From contig NZ_JBHSGG010000025.1 of NCBI RefSeq assembly GCF_042654365.1, positions 23,075 through 87,074 on the forward strand: a stretch of 64,000 nucleotides of DNA, given 5' to 3'. This DNA is from Coralloluteibacterium thermophilum (GTDB lineage: Bacteria > Pseudomonadota > Gammaproteobacteria > Xanthomonadales > Xanthomonadaceae). Below are positions 8,072 through 14,168 of the stretch, piece by piece. Position numbers and translations under genes: made by a program. A model generated the notes under the pieces. The model saw nothing but the letters and a program-made list of their open reading frames with translations, was not told the DNA's origin and searched no databases. Within the stretch, counting starts at the first letter, position 1. Every line of letters begins with the position of its first letter.

Positions 8072-9673
8072 ATGAAGCGCCGGCGCTGGCACGCAGCGAT
8101 CCGCCGCGCGGCGACAGCCGCGCTGCTGGCCGCGACGGCGCACGCGGCGGCGGACACCCTCGAGCGCGGCAACGGCCCCGAGCCGTCCACGCTCGACGCG
8201 CACCGCTGCCAGGAGGTCGCCTGCGGCAACGTGCTGCGCGATCTCTACGAAGGGCTGGTCGCCGAGTCCGCGGAAGGGCGGCTGGTGCCCGGCATGGCCG
8301 AGCGCTGGGAGGTGTCGGACGACGGCCGTCACTACCGCTTCCACCTGCGCGAGGGCCTGCGCTGGAGCGACGGCACGCCGCTGGACGCGCATGCGGTGGT
8401 GGCCAGCTTCCGGCGCGCCTTCGAGCCGGCGACCGCGGCCCCCTTCGCGCAGGCGCTGGAGATGATCGAGCACGCGCCCGCCATCCAGCGCGGCGAGCTG
8501 CCGCCCGAGCGCCTCGGCGTGCATGCGCCGGACGCGCGCACGGTGGCGTTCCGGCTGACCCGCAGCGCGCCGCTGCCGGCCCTGCTGACCCTGCCCATCG
8601 CCTTCCCGGTGCGGGTGGACCGCGCGCGCGCCCTCGGTGCCGAACACACCCGCCCCGGCAACCTGGTGAGCAACGGCGCCTACCGCCTGGTCGCATGGAC
8701 GCCGCAGGCCTCGCTCACGCTGGAGCGCAACCCGGCCTTCCACGACGCCGCGAACGTGCGCATCCCGCGCGTGCGCTTCCACGTCACCGAGGACGCCTCC
8801 AGCGAGCTCAAGCGCTTCGCCGCCGGCGGCCTGGACATCACCGAGGTCGTGCCGCCGCAACCGCTCGCCGGCCTGCGCGCGCGCTTCGGGGAGCAGCTGC
8901 GGATCGCGCCCTACCTCGGCAGCTTCTGGCTCGGCCTCAACCTCGAACGCCCGCCCTTCCGCGACAATCCTGCCCTGCGCGAGGCGCTGTCGCTGGCGAT
9001 CGACCGCGACATCCTCACCCGCCACGTCACCGCGCTCGGGGAGCAGCCCGCCTACGGCATCGTCCCGCCCGGCATCGACGGGCATGCGCCGGCGGCATTG
9101 CCGTGGGCGGACATGAGCCAGTCCGAGCGCGTGGCGCTCGCGCGGCAGCGCTACCGCGAGGCGGGCTATGGGGACGACCGGCCGCTCACCGTGGAGCTGC
9201 GCTACAACACCTCGACCCCGCACCGCCGCCTCGCGCTGGCGGTGGCCGCGATGTGGCGCGAGACGCTCGGCGTGCGCACGCGCCTGCGCAACGAGGAGTG
9301 GCGGGTCTTCGTCCAGAACCGGCGCCAGCGCGCGATCACCGAGGCGTTCCGCGGCGGCTGGATCATGGACGTGGAGGACCCGCGCAGCCTGCTGGCCAAC
9401 TTCGTCGGCGACACCGCGCTGAACTGGAGCGGCTACCGCGACCCGGACTTCGAGGCGCTGCTGGCGGCGGCCGACGCGGCACCCGACGCCGCCGCCCGCA
9501 GCGCCCTGCTGCGCGAGGCGGAGGCGCGCCTGCTCGACGCGCATGCCGTGATCCCGCTGTACTACTACACCTCCAAGCACCTGGTGGCGCCGCGCGTGGG
9601 CGGCTGGCAGGCGAACCCGCTCGACCGCCATCCCACCCGCCATCTCGACCTCGACGGCGGGGCCGCGCGATGA
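8072..9673 (+). CDS. oppA: Peptide ABC transporter substrate-binding protein (OppA/DppA-like)
   Basis: Periplasmic solute-binding protein of the SBP_bac_5 class that would deliver oligopeptides to an ABC permease. The chosen ATG (8072) gives MKRRRWHAAIRRAA, a basic n-region, followed by a hydrophobic stretch and AHA cleavage site near residue 25. The mature part starts TLERGNGPEPSTLD, close to the OppA consensus, then ...GNVLRDLYEGL and RFHLREGLRWSDGTPL, which are diagnostic. At 533 residues it is of normal length. Its stop overlaps the start of the permease gene (ATGA at 9670-9673), implying coupled translation. No transporter ATPase gene follows, so function may depend on subunits encoded elsewhere. 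Confidence 0.9.
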   Translation: MKRRRWHAAIRRAATAALLAATAHAAADTLERGNGPEPSTLDAHRCQEVACGNVLRDLYEGLVAESAEGRLVPGMAERWEVSDDGRHYRFHLREGLRWSDGTPLDAHAVVASFRRAFEPATAAPFAQALEMIEHAPAIQRGELPPERLGVHAPDARTVAFRLTRSAPLPALLTLPIAFPVRVDRARALGAEHTRPGNLVSNGAYRLVAWTPQASLTLERNPAFHDAANVRIPRVRFHVTEDASSELKRFAAGGLDITEVVPPQPLAGLRARFGEQLRIAPYLGSFWLGLNLERPPFRDNPALREALSLAIDRDILTRHVTALGEQPAYGIVPPGIDGHAPAALPWADMSQSERVALARQRYREAGYGDDRPLTVELRYNTSTPHRRLALAVAAMWRETLGVRTRLRNEEWRVFVQNRRQRAITEAFRGGWIMDVEDPRSLLANFVGDTALNWSGYRDPDFEALLAAADAAPDAAARSALLREAEARLLDAHAVIPLYYYTSKHLVAPRVGGWQANPLDRHPTRHLDLDGGAAR

Positions 9674-10587
9674 GGCGCCTGCCCGCGCGCCTGTTCGAGG
9701 CGCTCGCCACCCTGTGGCTGCTGGCGACGCTGTGCTTCTTCCTGCTGCGCGCCGCGGAGGGCGGGCCCTTCGACACCGAGAAGGCCGCGCCGCCGGAGGT
9801 GATCGCCGCGCTCGAAGCCCAGTACCGCCTCGACCAGCCGCTCTGGCGCCAGTACCTCGGCTGGCTGGGCGACGTCGGTCGCGGCGACCTGGGACCGTCC
9901 TTCCAGTACCCCGACTACACGGTCAACCGCCTGCTCGCGCTGGGCCTGCCGGTGACCGTCTCCAACGGCGCGCTCGCCCTGGCGCTGGCGCTGGCGGTCG
10001 GGCTGCCGCTGGGCGCCTGGGCCGCGATGCGGGCGGGAAGCCCGCTCGACCGCGGCCTGATGTTCGGCGCGGGTCTCGGTCTGGCGGTCCCCAAGTTCGT
10101 CGCCGCCCCCCTGCTGATCCTGGTGTTCGCCGTGGCCCTGCAATGGCTGCCGGCCGGCGGCTGGGACGGCGGCTGGCGCAGCCGCGTGCTGCCGGTGATC
10201 GCGCTGGCCCTGCCCAACCTCGCCTATGCCGCGCGCCTGATGCGCGCCAGCCTGCTGGAGACCCTCTCCGCCGACTACCTGCGCGCGGCGCGCGGGCGCG
10301 GGCTTTCCGCCGCGCGCGTGCTGTTCGCCCATGCGCTGCGCCCCGCCCTGCTCCCGGTCGCGGCCTGGCTGTCGCCGGCGCTGATCAGCGTGGTCACCGG
10401 CTCGGCCATCGTCGAGCAGGTGTTCGGCATCCCCGGCATCGGCCGCTACTTCGTGCAGGGCGCGCTCAACCGCGACTACACCCTGGTGCTGGGCGTGGTG
10501 CTCGTGGTGGGCGCGGCGATCGTGCTGATCAACGCGCTGGTGGACGCCCTGCGACGGTGGATGGATCCACGGCTGCGGGACGCATGA
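9670..10587 (+). CDS. oppB: Peptide ABC transporter permease (OppB/DppB-like)
   Basis: Inner-membrane permease, 305 residues, with about six hydrophobic helices. The cytoplasmic EAA-type loop ADYLRAARGRGLS (about residues 205-217) is the contact site for the ATPase. SAIVEQVFGIPGIGRYF near residue 245 is the usual OppB/DppB signature. The start overlaps the oppA stop by ATGA. Its own stop again overlaps an ATG (10584-10586), the coupling expected before a partner permease gene. That downstream frame, however, runs into repeat DNA after about a dozen codons. A heterodimeric importer would also need an OppC-type permease and ATPases, none of which is present here. Confidence 0.9.
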   Translation: MRRLPARLFEALATLWLLATLCFFLLRAAEGGPFDTEKAAPPEVIAALEAQYRLDQPLWRQYLGWLGDVGRGDLGPSFQYPDYTVNRLLALGLPVTVSNGALALALALAVGLPLGAWAAMRAGSPLDRGLMFGAGLGLAVPKFVAAPLLILVFAVALQWLPAGGWDGGWRSRVLPVIALALPNLAYAARLMRASLLETLSADYLRAARGRGLSAARVLFAHALRPALLPVAAWLSPALISVVTGSAIVEQVFGIPGIGRYFVQGALNRDYTLVLGVVLVVGAAIVLINALVDALRRWMDPRLRDA

Positions 10588-10635
10588 CGCCCGACCGCAG
10601 GCAGCGCCCGGGCGGCGGCGCGTGCAGGGCGATGC
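10584..10635 (+). pseudogene. Possible remnant of an oppC start, broken by repeat DNA
   Basis: ATGA at 10584-10587 repeats the oppA-oppB coupling arrangement and opens a frame MTPDRRQRPGG. After roughly a dozen codons the sequence turns into low-information DNA and then repeat copy A, with no hydrophobic segment or permease motif before the stop near 10954. A coupled start with no gene behind it is best read as the 5' end of a lost second permease gene. That is inference; a chance ATG is the alternative. Confidence 0.35.
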
Positions 10636-10689
10636 CACATACAGAGCACAGGCAAGTGCCTGGCGCGGGCATGCAGTGCCGCTGCAAGA

Positions 10690-10891
10690 GCAAGTGCAGA
10701 GCTTCCGCGCCTGCGGCGCGGCCTACTTTTGTCTTGGCAAAAGTAGGCAAAACCGCTCCCGCGGGCCGCTCGCCGACGCTTCGCGTCGGTGCCCTGCGCT
10801 TCTCGCCGGGCGCGGCGGCGGCCGAACTCGCTTCGCTCAGACAACGGCCGCCTTCCTTCCGCGCCCGCCTGCGATGCTCGGCTCGCTCTAA
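10690..10891 (+). repeat. Hairpin-rich dispersed element, copy A
   Basis: About 200 bases. In order on the plus strand: stem CCGCGCC-TGC-GGCGCGG (10705-10721), an 11-bp stem GCCTACTTTTG-TCTTGG-CAAAAGTAGGC (10721-10748), stem CCGACGC-TTC-GCGTCGG (10773-10789), the block GAACTCGCTTCGCTCAGAC (10824-10842) and GCTCGGCTCGCTCTAA at the end. The reverse complement aligns with copy B over its whole length, with the same four blocks in the same order. Confidence 0.85.
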
Positions 10892-10938
10892 CGCGGGATG
10901 GCAGAGCACGGCCAGAGCCAAAGCAAGAGCGCGCGTGT

Positions 10939-10981
10939 CGTTGCCGTTGCCTTAGCTGTTGCTGTTGCTGTTGCTGTTGCT
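10939..10981 (+). repeat. GCTGTT hexanucleotide microsatellite
   Basis: Four and a half perfect GCTGTT units at 10955-10981, preceded by two GTTGCC units. It lies in the 107-base spacer between the inverted hairpin elements A and B. A short trace of the same motif (TGCTGTTGCT) follows copy B at 11201-11210. Confidence 0.85.
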
Positions 10982-10998
10982 CGTGACCTTCTTCGCCC

Positions 10999-11203
10999 TT
11001 AGAGCGAGCCGAGCACCGCAGGGCGAGGCGGAGAATAGGCGGGCGTTGTCTGAGCGAAGCGAGTTCGCCCGCCGCCGCCTCGACCGAGGAGCACAGGGCA
11101 CCGGCGCGTCAGCGCCGGCGAGCGGCCGGGCGAAGGCGGTTTTGGTTCCTTTTGCCAAGACAAAAGGAACCCGCGCCGCAGGCGCGGAAGCTCTGCACTT
11201 TGC
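10999..11203 (-). repeat. Hairpin-rich dispersed element, copy B (inverted relative to A)
   Basis: Same architecture as copy A on the opposite strand. Blocks are TTAGAGCGAGCCGAGCA (from 10999), GTCTGAGCGAAGCGAGTTC (11048-11066), stem CCGGCGC-GTCA-GCGCCGG (11101-11118), the 11-bp stem GGTTCCTTTTG-CCAAGA-CAAAAGGAACC (11144-11171) and stem CCGCGCC-GCA-GGCGCGG (11171-11187). Stem sequences differ from copy A but stay fully paired, while the CCAAGA loop is identical. Confidence 0.85.
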
Positions 11204-11288
11204 TGTTGCTCTGCGCCTGGATGCGGAGCCCCACACCTTCGATCGCCGGGATGACGAGGTAAGCAGCGCTGCATGCAGATCCTGCGCC

Positions 11289-11366
11289 CGAGCGAGCCGA
11301 TCATCGCAGGCCGGCGCGGAAGAAAGGCAGCCGCTGTCCGAGCGAAGCGAGTTCGGCCGCCCGCCA
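11289..11366 (-). repeat. Hairpin-rich dispersed element, partial copy C
   Basis: About 78 bases in copy-B orientation, covering only the outer third: GAGCGAGCCGATCATCGCAGG and CTGTCCGAGCGAAGCGAGTTC followed by GGCCGCC. The paired-stem part is missing. The copy ends about 20 bases from the engB stop codon. Confidence 0.7.
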
Positions 11367-11385
11367 GCACGTGCGGACGCGCGGA

Positions 11386-12024
11386 TCAGGCCTCCGCCGG
11401 CTGCGGCGTCTCGCGCGGCGCCGAACCGAGATCGAGCCAGCCCGCCACCACGCTCCGCAGCTCGTCCACGCCGAGCTTCGACGAGGACGAGAACAGCTGC
11501 GCGGTGACGTGCTCGCCGTAGTCGGCCTGGAGCTGGCGACGGACCTGGAGCAGGGTCGACTGCTGGGCGCCGCGGCTCAGCTTGTCGGCCTTGGTCAGGA
11601 TGCAGTGCGCGGGCAGCGCGCGGGCGTGCGCGTAGGCCAGCATCTGCTGGTCGAACTCGCGCAGCGGGTGGCGCACGTCCATCACCACCACCAGCCCCAC
11701 GAGGGCCTCGCGGTCGCGGAAGTAGCCGTTGATGAAGCTCTGCCAGTGCGCGCGCAGGTCCGGCGGCACCTTGGCGTAGCCGTAGCCCGGCAGGTCGACC
11801 AGCCAGCGTTCGGGGCGCACGCGGAAATACACCAGCTGCTGGGTGCGGCCGGGGGTCTTGGAGGTGCGCGCGAGCTTGTTGTGCCCGGCCATGGCGTTGA
11901 GCGCGCTCGACTTGCCGGCATTGGAGCGCCCTGCGAAGGCCACCTCGCGGCCGCCGTCCGGCGGGAGCTGGCGCGGCAGATGGGCGGCGAGCACGTACTC
12001 GGCGCTGTTGAGCGGATTGGACAT
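11386..12024 (-). CDS. engB: Ribosome biogenesis GTPase EngB (YihA/YsxC)
   Basis: Essential TRAFAC-class GTPase that assists 50S subunit assembly. The 212-residue protein shows G1 AGRSNAGKSSALN (about residues 31-43), G2/switch TSKTPGRTQQ, G3 DLPGYGYAKVP and G4 LTKADKL, in the order and spacing of this family. The G1 box with SN between AGR and AGKSS is diagnostic. The ATG at 12024 gives MSNPLNSAEYVLAA, a normal N-terminus. It is divergent from the cytochrome c4 gene, as is common in this order. Its 3' end directly abuts partial repeat copy C. Confidence 0.95.
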   Translation of the reverse strand: MSNPLNSAEYVLAAHLPRQLPPDGGREVAFAGRSNAGKSSALNAMAGHNKLARTSKTPGRTQQLVYFRVRPERWLVDLPGYGYAKVPPDLRAHWQSFINGYFRDREALVGLVVVMDVRHPLREFDQQMLAYAHARALPAHCILTKADKLSRGAQQSTLLQVRRQLQADYGEHVTAQLFSSSSKLGVDELRSVVAGWLDLGSAPRETPQPAEA

Positions 12025-12093
12025 GGGGTACCGGAACGATGGGCGCCGGAGACGATAGCATCCGGCCGCGCAGCGCCCGGTGGCCGCGCTTCG

Positions 12094-12122
12094 TTGACCA
12101 CCCTCGGGTGCACCGCGATAAT
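12094..12122 (+). promoter_or_regulatory. Sigma-70-type promoter for cytochrome c4
   Basis: TTGACC (12094-12099), a 17-base spacer and GATAAT (12117-12122) form a near-consensus sigma-70 promoter, unusually clear for this GC-rich genome. The predicted transcription start is around 12129, giving a leader of about 58 bases before the ATG at 12187. Confidence 0.6.
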
Positions 12123-12186
12123 CTCGCGGTTCCGCGCCACGGCGGCCGCCCGGCCGCTTCAGCCCATCGCGTTCCGGAGTCAACCC

Positions 12187-13077
12187 ATGCCCTTTCCGCG
12201 CAGCCTCGGCCTGGTCGGCCTTCTCTTCGCCGCCACCGCGCTCGCCCAGAACCAGGATGCGGCACAGCCGGCGGTCCAGCCTGCCCCGGTGCCGCCGGCC
12301 GAACAGCCGAGCCCCGATCCGACGCCCGCCCCCTCCGACATCGAGCAGCCGCGCTCGGGCCAGGAGCGCCACGCCGAGGGCGGCAGCCCGGCCGTGGCCC
12401 AGCCGCTGCCCGAGGAGGCCGCCGCGCCGATGGTCGCCCTCGACGATCCCGACGCGCCGGTGAACCCGGGCGATGCGTCCGCCGGCCAGGCCATCGCGGC
12501 CGTCTGCGCGGCCTGCCACGGCGCCGACGGCAACTCGGTCGATCCGCAGTACCCCAAGCTGGCCGGCATGCCGGAGCGCTACATCGCGCGCCAGCTCGCC
12601 CTGTACAAGAGCGGCGAGCGCCCCGACCCGATCATGATGGGCTTCGCCGCCCAGCTGTCCGCCCAGGACATGCGCGACGTCGGCGCCTACTTCGCCAGCC
12701 AGAAGGTCCTGCCCGGCCTCGCCGACGACACTCCGCTCGCGGACGGGCCGAACGAGGGCCAGCCGTTCTACGCGGTGGGCGAGGCGATCTACCGCGGCGG
12801 CGACCGCGACCGTGGCATCCCGGCCTGCATGGCCTGCCACGGTCCCGCCGGCGAAGGCAATCCGGGCCCGGCCTACCCGGCGCTCGCCGGCCAGCACGCC
12901 GGCTACACCGTCGCCCAGCTGCAGCACTTCCGCAGCGGCCAGGGCTGGGGCGAAGGCGCGAACGCCAACGTGGTGATGCCGGCCATCGCCGCCAACCTCA
13001 GCGACGAGGAGATCCAGGCCCTGGCGACCTACATCGAAGGCCTGCACGCCGTCGCCGAACAGGCACCGGCGAACTGA
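12187..13077 (+). CDS. Diheme cytochrome c4
   Basis: Periplasmic electron carrier between the bc1 complex and terminal oxidases. The 296-residue protein has a signal peptide ending near ATALA, then an unusually long Pro/Ala/Glu linker (about residues 20-95), then two homologous cytochrome c domains. Heme motifs are CAACH (107-111) and CMACH (214-218), each followed by GADGNS- or GPAGEGN-like turns. Met ligands lie in PIMMGFAAQL and VVMPAIAANLS. Typical c4 proteins are about 200 residues, so the linker accounts for the extra length. GGAG (12175-12178) precedes the ATG by 8 bases. It is plausibly a donor for the aa3 oxidase encoded at 40.5-48.5 kb. A terminator separates it from the DsbA-like gene. 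Confidence 0.93.
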   Translation: MPFPRSLGLVGLLFAATALAQNQDAAQPAVQPAPVPPAEQPSPDPTPAPSDIEQPRSGQERHAEGGSPAVAQPLPEEAAAPMVALDDPDAPVNPGDASAGQAIAAVCAACHGADGNSVDPQYPKLAGMPERYIARQLALYKSGERPDPIMMGFAAQLSAQDMRDVGAYFASQKVLPGLADDTPLADGPNEGQPFYAVGEAIYRGGDRDRGIPACMACHGPAGEGNPGPAYPALAGQHAGYTVAQLQHFRSGQGWGEGANANVVMPAIAANLSDEEIQALATYIEGLHAVAEQAPAN

Positions 13078-13080
13078 TCC

Positions 13081-13110
13081 ACGGCCCCGCACTGCGGGGC
13101 CGTTTCCTTT
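13081..13110 (+). terminator. Rho-independent terminator after cytochrome c4
   Basis: Perfect 10-bp stem ACGGCCCCGC/GCGGGGCCGT with a 3-base loop (13081-13103), followed by TTTCCTTT. It starts 4 bases after the cytochrome stop codon. Confidence 0.8.
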
Positions 13111-13134
13111 CGACACCAGAACTCGGGACGCATC

Positions 13135-13986
13135 ATGCTCAAGCTCCGCCTCCTGGCCCTCGTGCTGTGCACCGCGACGCTGACCGTGGCATGCGGCGCG
13201 GAGGACGCCCCCGCACCCACGGCGCCGCCGGCGCCCGCCGCCGAGACCGCTCCGCCGCCCGCCCCGGCCCCCGCGCCGCAGGCCGAACCGGCGACGACGG
13301 ACGAGATCGCAACGCCCGCCGCGGCCGCCGAGCCCGCGACCGACGGCACCACCGCGGAGGCCGGCACGCCGGCCTCGCCCGCCGCCGAGACCCCCGCCCC
13401 GGCCCGCTACAGCGGCCCCACGCCGGTCGAAGGCACCAACTACCACCGCATCCCGCAGCAGCTCGCGGTGAACCCGCAGCCCGGCCGCATCGAGGTGGTC
13501 GAGATCTTCGGCTACACCTGCCCGCACTGCGCCGCCCTGCAGCCGTTCGTGGCGAGCTGGAAGGCCCGCCTGCCGGCCGACGTGGACTACATCCACCTGC
13601 CCGCGGCCTTCGGCGGCTTCTGGGAAACCTACGCCCGCGCCTACTTCACGGCCGAGGCCATGGGCATCGCCGACCGCAACCACAGCGCCCTGTTCCAGGC
13701 GGTGCACGTCGAGCGCAGCCTGCCGCCGAGCGCCAATGCCGGCCCGCTGATCGCCCGCTGGTACGGCGAGCGCGGCGCCGACGCCGCCGCCTTCGAGTCG
13801 ACCATGCGCTCCTTCGCCATCAACGCGCGGGTGGCCCGTTCGCAGCAGCTCACCGAAGCCTGGGGCGTCACCGGCACGCCGGAGATCGTCGTCAACGGCA
13901 GGTACCGGGTCGTCGCCGCCGGCGGCTTCGAGACCATGCTGCAGACCGTGGACTACCTGATCGATCAGGAGCGCCACGCGGACTGA
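13135..13986 (+). CDS. dsbA: DsbA-family thiol:disulfide interchange lipoprotein
   Basis: Thioredoxin-fold oxidoreductase expected to introduce disulfides into exported proteins. Of 283 residues, the first 20 form a leader with lipobox TVAC (Cys about residue 20), so it is probably membrane-anchored rather than soluble like E. coli DsbA. A Pro/Ala/Thr spacer of about 75 residues follows. The DsbA domain has EIFGYTCPHC with active site CPHC at 129-132 and the cis-Pro loop GVTGTPEIVVNG near residue 248. The CPHC dipeptide is the classic oxidising DsbA form. It is preceded by the cytochrome c4 gene and flanked by terminators, so it is likely its own unit. No dsbB is present in the window. Confidence 0.92.
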   Translation: MLKLRLLALVLCTATLTVACGAEDAPAPTAPPAPAAETAPPPAPAPAPQAEPATTDEIATPAAAAEPATDGTTAEAGTPASPAAETPAPARYSGPTPVEGTNYHRIPQQLAVNPQPGRIEVVEIFGYTCPHCAALQPFVASWKARLPADVDYIHLPAAFGGFWETYARAYFTAEAMGIADRNHSALFQAVHVERSLPPSANAGPLIARWYGERGADAAAFESTMRSFAINARVARSQQLTEAWGVTGTPEIVVNGRYRVVAAGGFETMLQTVDYLIDQERHAD

Positions 13987-14014
13987 GGCGGGCCGCCACC
14001 GGCAGCACCTTCCC

Positions 14015-14046
14015 GACGGGGCCGCGCTGCGGCCCCGTCGTCGTTT
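14015..14046 (+). terminator. Rho-independent terminator after dsbA
   Basis: Perfect 11-bp stem GACGGGGCCGC/GCGGCCCCGTC with GCT loop (14015-14039), followed by GTCGTTT. It lies 29 bases past the dsbA stop. Confidence 0.75.
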
Positions 14047-14168
14047 CCGGACACGCTTCCGTCATCCTGCTGCAACACCGGCGCCAAGCGGGCGCCACAT
14101 CCGTGGTCGATGATCCCGGGCTTTACCGCGCCCCCGGGCGCGGCTCATGTCCAGCAAGGGGAACATCG

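Larger units (their letters stand above)
10588..11385. other. Non-coding stretch of about 800 bases holding repeat elements
   Basis: No credible gene lies between oppB and engB. The open frames here read across hairpin repeats and have no protein-like composition. The stretch begins with an abandoned start (ATG 10584 overlapping the oppB stop). It then contains hairpin element copy A, a GCTGTT microsatellite, copy B in inverted orientation, a short spacer (11204-11288) and a partial copy C abutting the engB stop. It looks like intergenic repeat DNA that has replaced or pushed away the rest of the opp operon. Confidence 0.75.

Noticed and set aside
10476..11507. Several open frames of 80-180 codons in the oppB-engB interval
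   Set aside because: They read through hairpin repeats and the GCTGTT microsatellite in both directions and share only repeat-derived segments such as SERSEFGR.
11386..13977. Minus-strand open frame running through cytochrome c4 and dsbA into engB
   Set aside because: Only its 3' part (engB) is real; the rest is antisense to two secreted proteins with clear catalytic motifs.
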